Both the position numbers and the translations under genes were made by a program. Below, piece by piece: positions 53,641 through 63,203 of a stretch of 64,000 bases of DNA. Under the pieces are notes generated by a model. It did no database searches and was not told where the DNA came from. It saw nothing but the letters and a program-made list of their open reading frames with translations. Position 1 is the first letter of the stretch. Each line of letters starts with the position of its first letter. This stretch comes from Candidula unifasciata (Eukaryota > Mollusca > Gastropoda > Stylommatophora > Geomitridae), in NCBI GenBank assembly GCA_905116865.2, contig CAJHNH020008546.1:282501-346500 (forward strand), in the 5' to 3' direction.

Positions 53641-53935
53641 GAGAAAGGGGTGAAAGATTTCACTTGTTTTCTCCAGTTTGTGCCGCCTATGATAGAACAC
53701 CTCGGCAAATACATCGTCGCATACACAGTAGAACAAGCCTCAGTATCGTTTATGCAGCTTTGAAGTCCAGTAGGAGTAGAGCAATTAATAATTAATTGTT
53801 TGTCATGCCAGACTTCATGTAACGATGAAAAGGTCAGACGCGGTCACTCAGACTTGACTCTGGAGATAAAACTCTGACTAAATGCAAGTCTCTGCTTGTT
53901 TTCCAATAGTGCTAATGCTTGCTGGTGGGTAGGTA
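53641..53935. other. Unassigned sequence
   Basis: No feature was recognised. Confidence 0.35.
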
Positions 53936-53939
53936 GTTG

Positions 53940-54020
53940 TAACCCCACTAGGACATCACACAATCGATAAACACCCGATGACACAAAGTGCCACCATGCG
54001 GATGAGGATCACACGTGGAG
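53940..54020 (+). mobile_element. Repeat D, 5' fragment
   Basis: CCCCACTAGGACATCACAC, CCGATGACACAAAGTGCC and ACCATGCGGATGAGGATCAC, then a break. Confidence 0.85.
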
Positions 54021-54027
54021 ACTTAGG

Positions 54028-54165
54028 ACTAACAGGTCAACCCAGCCTCGGGTCGATCCCAGGAAATTTTGTGAGAGGTAAAGACGGCCAATGCGATTTT
54101 GTCCATATAACCGATAGATTACAGATTTGGTCTATACAATATTTTTCGAGCTAGATTCCAACGTA
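54028..54165 (+). mobile_element. SINE-B body fragment joined to repeat D
   Basis: GGTCAACCCAGCCTCGGGTC, GGTAAAGACGGCC and TTTGGTCTATACAATATTTT belong to the SINE-B body. It starts where repeat D stops, so the junction is a truncation or a later insertion. Confidence 0.65.
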
Positions 54166-54394
54166 TTACCACTAGACCGACAGACAAGTTGCTTGCCACG
54201 GAGATCAGGGCGACCACTTGTGAGCAGCTCATGCAGTAAAAGAGGTCAGTGGTAACTTGCATGCCCCCAGTGATGGGTGTTCACATTTAGTATTAACATT
54301 TTGTATTACAAACTTAGTATCACTATTTACAGTTTAGTTTTTACAAATTGAGTACTACAGTTTATAGTATTACAATTACAGTTGTTTCTTCTAT

Positions 54395-54475
54395 TGTGCG
54401 TCGATGGTGACGTGTATATGGTGTGTATCCATGGTGACGTGTATCCATGGTGATGTGTATCCATGGTGACGTGCA
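54395..54475. repeat. TCCATGGTGACGTGTA short tandem repeat
   Basis: About four 16-bp units with single changes. Each contains TGACGTG, a CRE-like half-site that probably occurs by chance. Confidence 0.85.
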
Positions 54476-54559
54476 CATAATAATGTATACTTTAGCATTG
54501 TAGTGGTATACAGGTTTTTCTTTAGTTAAGTTACGTATATAGTTTTGACAAGCTGTGTT

Positions 54560-54700
54560 TACCTGTCTGTCTGTCTATCTATCTATATGTCTGTCTCTCC
54601 GTCTGTCTACCTGCCTGCCTGCTTGCCAGCCTGTCTGTCTGTTTGTATATCTGTCTGTCTGCTTGTATGTCTGTCTTCTAGCCTCCTGCCTGTCGGTCAA
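54560..54700. repeat. (TGTC)n/(TGCC)n tetranucleotide tract
   Basis: TGTCTGTCTATC and CTGCCTGCCTGC units. Ser/Cys/Leu-rich ORF across it. Confidence 0.93.
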
Positions 54701-54726
54701 TCTATATGTGTATATGTATATGCATT

Positions 54727-55012
54727 AGCGGCGTCCGTGGCTTAGGCGTTGCGAGTTCGACTCGTGATCCAGCGTACCGCGATCGAAACCCATTGCTAGC
54801 TGCGTGGATTTTTATCAAAGTATGGGGCGTCGTAGGTCGACCCAGTCTAGAATGGGTACCAGGATGGGTTGTCCTGGGAAAGTAAAGACAGCCGGCATAA
54901 TGCTGACCACATTACCCACCGAGTGCTGATGGTCTAAAAATATGGGCGCTCTTCCGATATGCCCGATACGCCTAAAGGCGTGGAAAGGGATCTTAACTTT
55001 ACTTTACCTACT
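54727..55012 (+). mobile_element. SINE-B2 full-length copy (second head type)
   Basis: Head GCGGCGTCCGTGGCTTAGGC with an A-box match TGGCTTAGGCG and a B-box match GATCGAAACCC. The shared body follows (GTCGACCCAGTCTAGAATGG, AATGCTGACCACATTACCC), then CGCCTAAAGGCGTGG and a TTTAC tail. Same head as the nested copy at 20404-20685. Confidence 0.95.
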
Positions 55013-55246
55013 TACTATATACATTTATGTTTATAAGATATGTTTCGCATAGATAGCTGAGTGATATTGATATTACTAAGTTATTCACAGCCAGCGATCA
55101 ATAATCATAGCAAGCTGGTTTATGTAAATTTGTATCGCGAAGAAAAACTCAACCATACAAAACGCACACAGCAACCCATATGCTTATGTCTGCCTTTTAT
55201 AGTATAATATGTTATATATATTCCAAATTCGTCTTTTTTAGGATGA

Positions 55247-55250
<4 letters not shown>
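55013..55250. other. AT-rich unassigned sequence
   Basis: No feature was recognised. Confidence 0.35.
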
Positions 55251-55284
<34 letters not shown>

Positions 55285-55462
55285 TTATTTGAAGCCCCAC
55301 CCTGGCTTTTGCGAGGGGCCGCAATATAGGCAGGCCATAAATATGGCCAATTGTCTGAACGCGGTTTCTGGGACCTCTCTATGGCGATCCTCATCCACAT
55401 GGTGGCACCTTGTGTCTTTGGGTGTTTATCGCTTGTGTGATGTCCTGGTGGGGTAGAAAGTC
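55251..55462 (-). mobile_element. Repeat D full copy with long poly-A tail
   Basis: On the plus strand it starts with about 33 T, then GTTATTTGAAGCCCCACCC and the reverse of the D body, ending GATGTCCTGGTGGGG. The long homopolymer at the 3' end supports retroposition via poly-A. Confidence 0.93.
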
Positions 55463-55591
55463 AGAAAGTCAGTCAGTCACTCAATATATCTTTATGCTTC
55501 AGACGGGGCTCAAAGACAGGCAAGAAAAGAATGAAAACCCTTATTTGTACATACATTTGGCTAACGGTTGGGAAAATTGGATTTTATAGAT

Positions 55592-55813
55592 TTTTTTTTT
55601 TTTTTAACTTATCCAGTAACCATGAGTTGTAAACCCTTTGGCTCGGTACTATGGATATCGCAACCCTTCGGCATTGATTCCATTATAGGTACCGTTAATC
55701 TGGGAGAAATGTGGCTTTTCTGCCTACCCCCGGGAGTGAACCCGGACCACAAGGAGTTCGTCACCCGGCCGCCGCGAAAGTCAGGTTTAACCAACTTCGC
55801 TAGAGAGCCGGGC
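55592..55813 (-). mobile_element. SINE-C full-length copy with perfect 13-bp duplication
   Basis: On the minus strand it begins CCGGCTCTCTAGCGAAGTTG with an A-box match TAGCGAAGTTG and a B-box match GGTTCACTCCC. The body ends in a poly-A tail (T run at 55592-55604 on the plus strand). The 13-bp direct repeat GGATTTTATAGAT lies at 55579-55591 and 55814-55826. Confidence 0.96.
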
Positions 55814-55865
55814 GGATTTTATAGATAACGAGAACGTTCTGAATTTTAAGCAGCATTGCGTAAGG

Positions 55866-56065
55866 CAGTGTTTCCTAAACTTTTCTTGGTTGCGGAGCCT
55901 TCTTTCAAAAAAATATCTTTCATGGCGCCCTAACCTGAGTAAAAGTAAGAATGACTATCGTGTCTTGGTTAAATTAATTATGAAGCTTTTACAATATTTC
56001 GCGGCGCCCCTGTGAAGAGGTCTCGGCTTCCCCGGGGAGCCGCGGCGCGCATTGGGGAATCACTG
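55866..56065. mobile_element. hAT MITE
   Basis: It starts CAGTGTTTCCTAAACTTTTC and ends TTGGGGAATCACTG. The interior has GGCGCCCTAACCTGAGT and CGCGGCGCCCCTG, like the MITE at 26743-26904. Flanks GCGTAAGG and GCAAAATG match at 5 of 8 positions. Confidence 0.82.
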
Positions 56066-56279
56066 GCAAAATGAATATGGAAAAGAAAGTGAGCAGGAAT
56101 TTAGAGACTAATAAAGCCAACTGATTAACGATTTACTTTTATAGGAATCGAAATCATAAGAGACCAAGCTAATCCACAGGTGCTCCGTTTCCCTAGCATG
56201 AGTCTTAGGTGTAGATGCTAACTGTTCCCGTAGCACATTGATTATAATTCGTCGCTGTCTTCCTATTCATATGTCCCTC

Positions 56280-56795
56280 CTTACTTAATCCACGCCTAAT
56301 CTCTCAACCATATTGTTTTAACCATATTATGTCGGTTAACCTCATGTCTTCTATCGGTATTTGTTCATAAATGGTCTTCAGAATGTCTCCTTTGTGTTGA
56401 AGGGGTGTTCCTGTAGCTATCGATTTTATAAGCAGAATATCCGCTCTTTCATTTCCTCGTCTTCTTGCATGTTCCGGACAGTATGTCCTCGTCGATCCCT
56501 GTAATGATGACCTGCTGATGCTTGGTATCCACTCTTTCATTGCCTCGTACTCATACATATTCCAGACAGTATGTCCTCGCCGATCCCTGTATCGCTGACC
56601 TGTTGATGCAGGGTATCCACTCATGCCCCATTTGTCCATTTTGAACCTCCCGCAGAACCGACTGCGAATCAGCAACTATATTTCCTCTGGTTACTCTATT
56701 TTCTGCTGTCCACTTCAGAGCTGCTGCAGCGATTGCCTCCACCCCCATCCTTATTCTTGATGTTGTAGATTTAAAAAAAAAAAAAACTAACAAGA
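56280..56795 (-). mobile_element. LINE RNase H fragment with a 98-bp tandem duplication
   Basis: On the minus strand one frame gives AAALKWTAENRVTRGNIVAD, SQSVLREVQNGQM, then EWIPCINRS. Another gives EWIPSISRSSLQGSTRTYCP, then EHARRRGNERADILL. These are successive RNase H motifs (xDSQSVL, W.P.H..GNERAD; here the H lies in EHA). GTATGTCCTC is present twice, 98 bp apart. Because 98 is not a multiple of three the duplication shifts the frame and breaks the domain. Confidence 0.8.
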
Positions 56796-56871
56796 GTACA
56801 GACTATCAGTAAACCCGTCATAACAGGGACCCAGGAATGTGGGAGCTAAGGCATCGTGAGGTCACTCTCAT

Positions 56872-56900
56872 CCCCCCCCCCCCCCCCCTTTTTTTTTTTT
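56872..56900. repeat. C run then T run
   Basis: C(17) followed by T(12). Confidence 0.95.
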
Positions 56901-57148
56901 AATTTCTCCAAAGGGAAAAATTATTTTAATGTGGATCGAGGCTTCTCCCTCCTCCTCTCTGCCTCTCCCTCCTCCTCTCTGCCTCTCTTTCTCACTATCT
57001 CTCTCTGTATCTCCCGCTTTTGAAAGTTTATAACGGGATTAAAAGGTTCCCCCTAACCATATCTCTGTGTTTTTGTTTACTTAAAGTATTTATTCATGCA
57101 CATCACATTATGTCGGATATTATATTTACTTGCCGTTAAATTCATCAC

Positions 57149-57203
<55 letters not shown>

Positions 57204-57235
57204 GAATATTAATAATAATAATAATTGCTGTTATT
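57149..57235. repeat. (AAT)n microsatellite
   Basis: About 55 bp pure AAT, then variants, then (TTA)n with opposite strand bias that could pair with it. Confidence 0.97.
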
Positions 57236-57399
57236 ATTATTATAATTATAACTGCGCACTTTAAAAAGTGTAATCCCATTGAGGCCCATTTTCTAAAATT
57301 GTCAAGGTTCCTCAGGTCCCCGCCCCGCCTCCTTTCCCCCACTGCCAATTAGTTGTTGTTTTTTGTCCTCGCTCCTGGATGCTACCACTGAACAGGAAT

Positions 57400-57565
57400 G
57401 TTTTTGTGTTTGTCTACTCAGAAAAATCACCTGGAAGAGCAAGAGGACGGCCGCGAAAAACATGGATCCGCAACATTAAAGACACTCTTTGCCTTCACGG
57501 CATGTCAAAAGCCAGTAATAGCCAGCGTGCACTGGATCGCAAATTATTCCTCCCCACGCCACTTA
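57400..57565 (+). mobile_element. LINE ORF2 C-terminal fragment
   Basis: PGRARGRPRKTWIRNIKDTL and then SNSQRALDRKLF. The GRPRKTW block and following helix fit the LINE tail, in yet another family. It ends next to (AT)n. Confidence 0.7.
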
Positions 57566-57591
57566 AGGGCAGAAGCGGTTTATTGTGACGA

Positions 57592-57592
<1 letters not shown>

Positions 57593-57653
<61 letters not shown>

Positions 57654-57682
57654 GTGTGTGTGTGTGTGTTTGTGTGTGTGTC
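57593..57682. repeat. (AT)n then (GT)n compound microsatellite
   Basis: About 60 bp of AT followed by GT repeats. It lies exactly between two LINE tails that face each other. Confidence 0.98.
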
Positions 57683-57689
57683 TTCTTCT

Positions 57690-57970
57690 GCCTTTCTATC
57701 CCCCAATGGAGCATAGGCCCTCAACCAACTCACGCCAAGTCGTTCTATCCTTCGCCATTACATGGAGCTCTCCCCATGTCCTCCCAATCTTTCTAACCTC
57801 ATTCTCCAGCTCTCTTCTCCATGTGTTTTTTGGCCTTCCTTTATTCCTATGCCCCTGTGGGTTCCAATGCAAAGACATTCTAGTTATGCTGTTCTCCTGT
57901 TTTCTCAGTGTGTGCCCTATCCAACGCCAGCGTCTTTTCCTCACCTCCTGATCCACTGGAGCCTGTTTAG
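57690..57970 (-). mobile_element. LINE ORF2 C-terminal fragment (WIGHTLRK type), copy 3
   Basis: The minus strand reads DQEVRKRRWRWIGHTLRKQE, then WNPQGHRNKGRPKNTWRREL, then TWGELHVMAKDRTTWRELVE and GLCSIGG. The frame is uninterrupted for 86 codons, so it is the best-kept copy in the window. The tail ends at (GT)n. Confidence 0.92.
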
Positions 57971-58400
57971 TGTGTGTGTGTGTATCTTACGCATAATGTC
58001 TACAGATCCATAGTAGTGGGGAGATTTTGTGACAGACCCACCTAAAAGATAAGTGATTATATGTGGCTGCAATGGGTCTCCAGCACGTTCTCTCTTGTCT
58101 TGGATGCCCACTCTCCCAGACTGCTTTTTTGCCCATCTCTTGATGGTGTTTTCCCACTTCTATCTACCTCTTGCTCTTTTTTTTTTCTGGACATTTCCTT
58201 CCACTGTGGTCTGTGTATCGTTGTCTAAATCGTGTTCTCTTGTCTCGACCTTTCCCTCCGGTATGGTCTGTCTTATTTGCAACTGAAAGATTGTCCTTTT
58301 TGAACGCAACCTTATAAAGTCTTTTGTGCCTGGGCATTCATCTTGTAACGACACGCTTACGTAGTGTTTCAGTTGATCTAGCGTGTTATGGATGTTTTGA
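57971..58400. other. Unassigned sequence
   Basis: A TG run lies near 57975. No other feature was recognised. Confidence 0.35.
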
Positions 58401-58406
58401 CCATGA

Positions 58407-58730
58407 CTGGCTTCAGCTGACGGGCCGTGCTGCTGACGTCACTGCGTCGGGCCTACAATGCGTTAACGCAGAGGTTCTCAAACAAGAAATAAACTATAAT
58501 TGACAGTGGCGAGGAAAGACAACTTAAATTTTAACTTCTAAGCATCTACATGCCCTATTTTATAATTTAACAATTTTTAGCCTACTTTTCTGATTATTGC
58601 CGCGGCACCCCTGGCAAACGCTCACGGTTCCCCATGGTACCTCAGCACCCAGTTTGAAAATCGCTGCTTTAACGCATTTTAAGCCCGACTCGGTGACGTA
58701 TGCAGCACGGCCTGTCAGTTGGAGCCGGTG
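58407..58730. mobile_element. Composite inverted-repeat element, copy 2
   Basis: Outer arms at 58407-58465 (GGCTTCAGCTGACGGGCCGT, GCTGCTGACGTCA, CAATGCGTTAA) and 58670-58727 (TTAACGCATT, GCAGCACGGCCTGTCAG) are inverted repeats. The inner hAT-like MITE (58469-58666) starts CAGAGGTTCTCAAAC and ends AGTTTGAAAATCGCTG, with flanks CGTTAACG and CTTTAACG (7 of 8). A second partial arm (58745-58815) lies just outside. Confidence 0.85.
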
Positions 58731-58898
58731 GTGTTTTGACCTTCGGTAGTGCAGGCCTAGCTACTGACGTCATCGGCAGGACGTGACGTCACCGCCGCTG
58801 GCTAACGTTATGCAATTTTTTCACTCAGACAGTACCTGTTTTTGTGTGTGTTCCCGGCCGTCCTTTGAGTACTAGCCCACAAAACTTATAGCAGTAAG

Positions 58899-59095
58899 CT
58901 CATGGCTATTCAACAGTCAGCCCGCGGACCAAATTTGGCCCGCTGAGGCCTAGCAAATGGCCCGCGGATCACTGCTGGTTGCAATGAAATAATGGTCTTT
59001 CTATGCTGGGACTCGGACTGCTGGCCCATAACGATCCCTAATTTCACAATGTTGGCTTATGAGTAAACTTAAATTGACTTAGTTGAACAGCCCTG
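58899..59095. mobile_element. Probable MITE with hAT-like ends
   Basis: The left end CATGGCTATTCAACAG and right end TAGTTGAACAGCCCTG are inverted repeats with mismatches. The interior is rich in GGCCCGCGGACC-like sequence. No convincing target duplication was found. Confidence 0.55.
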
Positions 59096-59104
59096 GATAT
59101 AGGT

Positions 59105-59640
59105 ATTGACAATAAGACATAGAAACAAAGCACAACAGAAACTACTTACATATTCACAATATGACATAGAAACAGAAAGCACAACAGAAACTACTCACAT
59201 ATTCACAATATGACATAGAAACAGAAAGCACAACAGAAACTACTGACATATTCACAATATGGCATAGAAACAGAAAGCCCAAACAGAAACTATTCACATA
59301 TTCACAATATGACATAGAAACAGAAAGCACAACAGAAACTACTCACATATTCACAATATGACATAGAAACAGAAAGCACAACAGAAACTACTCACATATT
59401 CACAGTATGACATAGAAACAGAAATCACAACAGAAACTACTCACAAATTCACAATATGACATAGAAACAGAAAGCACAACAGAAACTACTCAAATTTTCA
59501 CAATATGGCATAGAAACAAAAAGCACAAAAGAAACTACTGACATATTCACAATATGACATAGAAACAGAAAGCACAACAGAAACTACTGACATATTCACA
59601 ATAAGACATAGAAACAGAAAGCACAACAGAAACTACTTAC
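59105..59640. repeat. 49-bp tandem repeat, about 11 units
   Basis: The unit is ATGACATAGAAACAGAAAGC, ACAACAGAAACTACTCACAT, ATTCACAAT (49 bp) with few variants. It ends about 45 bp before the stop side of the P-type transposase. Confidence 0.96.
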
Positions 59641-59683
59641 AATGTAGCTGTCCAAATTGAAGTTACAAAATCCATTAAATCCA

Positions 59684-60191
59684 TTACTGGGTGAATTTGG
59701 TCAGTTTTCTTTTCTTAGATGATTTATCCCGCAAGGATACGTCGGTTTTTATTTTTCGATAGTTGTTCATAAAAACATTTGTCAGAGATGGCAGCGCTTT
59801 GGAAGCAATGTTTATTTTAGAACAACCCTCAGCACAGACACCACATATTTCATCCTTGAAATATGTGTGTAAACTGCATGAAACAATATGCATAAGCAAT
59901 TTTTTGTGATGTTTGCAGGCTAGAAATTGTGTTTCCAACTCAGTTGATATAAGCTTCTGCATATGTTACAAAGGTTAATATTAATATAAATTTTGAAGGG
60001 TATTTCAAACCTCCCCGGTCAAGCAGCTGTATATAGTCTGTGGACATTGCACCCGTGTCAACATCATACGATAATGGCCTGTCCATCTGCAATAAAGTCT
60101 TGCAGGCAGCACACCTAATTTTTTTGTTCAGCTTACTTGAGACAAATCCAGCAATATACACCAGTGACTCCTCTGAACCTTCCGAAACCAA
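59684..60191 (-). pseudogene. C-terminal segments of the P-type transposase
   Basis: SLVYIAGFVSSKL, CAACKTLLQ and LLDRGGLKYPSKF are typical of the family's C-terminal zinc-like region. A further frame change near 59960 leads to ELETQFLACKHHKKLLMHIV and a basic Lys-rich end, KSSKKRKLTKF. The last codon is at 59684-59686. Confidence 0.85.
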
Positions 60192-60211
60192 TAATTCACA
60201 GTCATTTGGGT

Positions 60212-61006
60212 TTATCTGGAAAAAAAAACCTTGTTCACGTCCAGCTGAACAGCATCAGTCATTATGTCATCCCCAGTTTCATCTTCTTTGCTGCTAAGAA
60301 ACTCTGAGAGGTCACGGATAGGAAAATCTCCATAAGTCGATGAGGACATACTTAACAGTGAGTAAACTTTAAGTTTCTTTTCTGCTTCTAAAACTTGCTG
60401 CACAGATACTAGGTAGTTTGCTCCTGACAACTGCCGATATTCACCAAACCGAGCTTCTAAGTTGTCAGTCTGCAGCTTTCCAAGAAGTATAAAACTGGCT
60501 TCTGTGGTTGCAAATAGATATTTGATTAGAGAAAGCACTGCTGTCACTGTATGCAGCAGTGCACTGTGTGTGTCCTTGGTCAGTTTCCTTTGACAACCGG
60601 TCAGCTTGTCCCACTTTCTTAGCCATTCAGCAAACTGTTCAAGATAATGCACTTGTTCATCATCATTTGACAATACAGGATTTGAGAATGAGTTCAGTAT
60701 CTTTTTACCTACAAATTTACTTTTCACATTAACAATATGCCACCATCTAAGGATGGCTTCAATAAAATCTGCTGTTTCATTACTGCCTACTAGGCACAAA
60801 GCAGCAACATTGTATTCATTAAAAATTGCTAAAGCAAGAGGAACATTCTGTCTGTCCATGCTGGAGGGATAGATGGCTTTGTGGGAAAGTTTAGGTGCCA
60901 GTTTTGCAATATTCTTTTGCTCACTATAATACAGATTCTTTAAATGAGAAAAGTTAGCTTCTGCAGCTCTATCATTATCACAGGCGTTTAGCATTTGTCC
61001 AGTTAT
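60212..61006 (-). pseudogene. Insertion region and third catalytic motif of the P-type transposase
   Basis: Same frame as the preceding segment, directly after the TGA. SSMDRQNVPLALAIFNEYNV and GKLQTDNLEARFGEYRQLSG correspond to the conserved blocks before and around the last catalytic acid in P-type transposases. The reading frame ends in VFFSR because of the A9 (T9 on the coding strand) tract; one more T would keep it open into the next segment. Confidence 0.88.
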
Positions 61007-62195
61007 TCAAGGATAAGTAAATGTCTGGTTTGTGTCCTTCTGGTTGATCCAGTTCCTCCACATGCATTTTAGCAAGTGCACAGAATCATGCAGTAAAAAT
61101 ATTTTTTTATTAGCAAAATCTGGGTTCTCAATAAAAGTTTGGCTTGGTTTCAGATCACTGTAAACTCTGCGATTGACAGCACTATTATCTGCAATTACAG
61201 CAGCTACTGTGAAACCACACTCCTGTACAAAGTGGATACAGTGGAGTAATTTCAAACGTAGATCCTGAGATGTCATTCTGTTCACAGGTGAAAGTTCTAT
61301 AATTTCCTGGTAGCTTCCAAAAACTGAAGATATGAGGAAAGCCTGCATTGTTGTTGCTGCTTCTTTTGCATTGTCTGCATTGCCAAATATTTTGCCGCCA
61401 GAGTAAGTAATTGCAGATTTAACATATATTGCATCCATCTGAACCACTACAATCTTTTCTAGCTCTGTCAGTTTGTCTTGTTTCAATTTCAAGTACTGTG
61501 AGATGCTGCTAGTATGAGTAGACAATGACAACTGTGAAGTTAAATTGTGCAGTGTTCTTTGATGAGGCAGGCACAACATACGAGATGTTCTTATAAACCG
61601 GTAGCATGCTGGAGATTTAATGAACAGCATGAAAGCGAAACATAATGTGCTACAAGTGTAACGCCTTCTGTTTTTTAACATGGTTAAAAGTTGCAGCTGC
61701 TCTGCAAGAAAGTTTACTTGTGTGTCAGTTACTTCATCAGCTGTCCCATTAGGAGTCCACTGTTGCTCTGCAGCCCTCTTCAAAATACTTCCTGCTTCTC
61801 CCACTAAATCTGTGAAGCTATTTTGGCTTTGAATTTTACTATAATCCAAGGCATTGTAGTGAATTACAAGATTTTCAAGCTGTGACCATCTCACAAGTTT
61901 ATTGTTGTTTACAATCCATTTAAGATCTTTGTCTTTAACTTTTTTATTTTGAACAAAGACTTGTATAGTCATATCAAGTAACACCTTTATGCTGACACCT
62001 ATGGATGGTGCAGAGTCTGACTGTATGGTAATGATATACCAAATAATACATGCTAAAGCTCTATCTACAGAAGTGTATTTCCAATTTTTTTCAAAGTGTC
62101 CTTTCAGTTTGTTTCCTATCTGTGACTCAAGATCTTGGAAATCTGTAATGATATCTGAGAACAGCCAATCATTTACTTTTTGATCATAATTACGA
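61007..62195 (-). pseudogene. RNase H core segment of the P-type transposase
   Basis: The frame opens upstream of Met61984 and is continuous with the THAP linker only after a frameshift. Counting from that Met, D184 in QMDAIYVK and D266 in IADNSAVNR are probable catalytic acids, and H303 lies in LLHDSVHLLK. NADNAKEAATTMQAFLIS is a conserved stretch in between. The segment ends at TGA 61007-61009, four codons before the next Met in the same frame. Confidence 0.9.
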
Positions 62196-62553
62196 TTAAT
62201 ATGTGATACACGTTCCTCTGGAGTTTTGCGAGAGGTGTAGTTAGTACTTTCACCGATAAATAGGATGGAAGATCTGGAAAAATAGTTGGATAAGCATCTT
62301 TTTTTAAAGCGGGATTCTTTCTTGGGAGTATATGCTCGATTCCTGATTTGTCTGTAGATTTATCAGACACAGTAGTATCTGACGTACGAAAATTTTTCAC
62401 ACATACTACACTGGTTTTCTCAGGAGTCCGTGGAATATGTTTCAGCCATTTGTCTCTCAAAAGAGAATTCGAAGGGAATCTGAAAAATCTTACATATCCA
62501 CTAGAAAGGTCATAATTTAAACGACACTCAGTTACAGAACATTTAGCAGGCAT
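62195..62553 (-). pseudogene. THAP zinc-finger segment of the P-type transposase
   Basis: The start MPAKCSVTEC (62553) fits a THAP domain with the first two zinc ligands Cys5 and Cys10. YVRFFRFPSN and DKWLKHI are the usual F.FP and W motifs. The second half should give C-x2-H, but VVCVKNF has Asn54 where His belongs (codon 62392-62394). The C-terminal ALKKDAYPTIFPDLPSYL is the family's A.PTIFP block. An upstream in-frame Met at 62613 is possible but would add 20 residues in front of the THAP start, so 62553 is preferred. A single base change could explain the lost His. Confidence 0.9.
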
Positions 62554-62960
62554 AGTTCCTCGAAAACCAACACACTGACGATAAATCCAACGTAAATTGC
62601 AGAAATTGCTCACTTATTCTACTCCCTGAAATACCGCTTATATGTGAATCAGACGTGAAAATGAAACCACATTAAAAACTTTGACAAGAAAAATAAAACC
62701 GAACACACACTGGAACATCCATTTAGAGTTTGCCTCAGGAACTGACGTCACCACTGGAGTTTCCCGGCCTGGACTTTCGTTTTGACAGACCACACTTTAG
62801 AGATAAGTTATTTTGTGTATTCTTCTTCACATTTATGTCATTGTCCATTGTCCGTCTGAGAGTCACACCGCGGAAGCGACTGTGGCTTTGTAGCGTGGTG
62901 TTCCCAAAGTCAGCAGTAGGCATTACCTCTGTTGTGGAGAGGCAAGGCCGGAATAACCAT
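62554..62960. other. Flank upstream of the P-type transposase
   Basis: No P-type terminal inverted repeat or duplication could be fixed. GGCAAGGCCGGAATAACC near 62940-62960 looks like the start of another dispersed element. Confidence 0.4.
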
Positions 62961-63203
62961 TAGGCACATTAAGCACGTGCATAAGGCATCACAACAGGAG
63001 GGAACACCATATACATTTTCAGTAGACTGGGAGCTAAGCGTAATTTTTGCCCATTGATGTCGTAAGTTGATGAAAGTTTTTATTTTTTTTTTTAATCTAC
63101 GGGGTTCATTTTCTAGTTGGTAATTTTAATGTTGTGAAGCTGACGTGCTGTAGCTCTCGTTTAGATTGATATGTTCCCGTGATCTTTAGTGGTTTTAAAA
63201 AAA

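Larger units (their letters stand above)
59684..62553 (-). pseudogene. THAP-domain P-element-type transposase, inactivated
   Basis: P-element transposases are DNA cut-and-paste enzymes of the nucleus: an N-terminal THAP zinc finger binds the transposon ends and an RNase H-like core cuts DNA. From 62553 leftwards this locus keeps all the expected parts in order: the THAP domain (62553-62300), a linker, the RNase H core with MDAIYVKSAITY and IADNSAVNR, an HDSVHLLK motif, an insertion region, the DNLEARFGEYR motif and a C-terminal YIAGFVSSKL plus DRGGLKYPSKF segment. The damage: a frameshift at about 62200-62245, an in-frame TGA at 61007-61009, a frameshift near the A9 run at 60220-60228, and another at about 59940-60000. 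Terminal inverted repeats were not identified. Host genes of this family exist (THAP9), but the breaks argue for a dead transposon copy. Confidence 0.93.

Noticed and set aside
52401..53736. ORFs of 434 and 441 codons on the minus strand
   Set aside because: They are translations of trinucleotide repeats (poly-Phe, Leu, Ser) with short random ends; no domain or splice structure.
54395..54475. CRE-type regulatory cluster (TGACGTG)
   Set aside because: The motif is part of a short tandem repeat and no gene start is nearby.
54727..54800. A functional tRNA gene
   Set aside because: The A and B boxes fit, but the sequence lacks a complete cloverleaf and continues into the SINE body shared with other copies.
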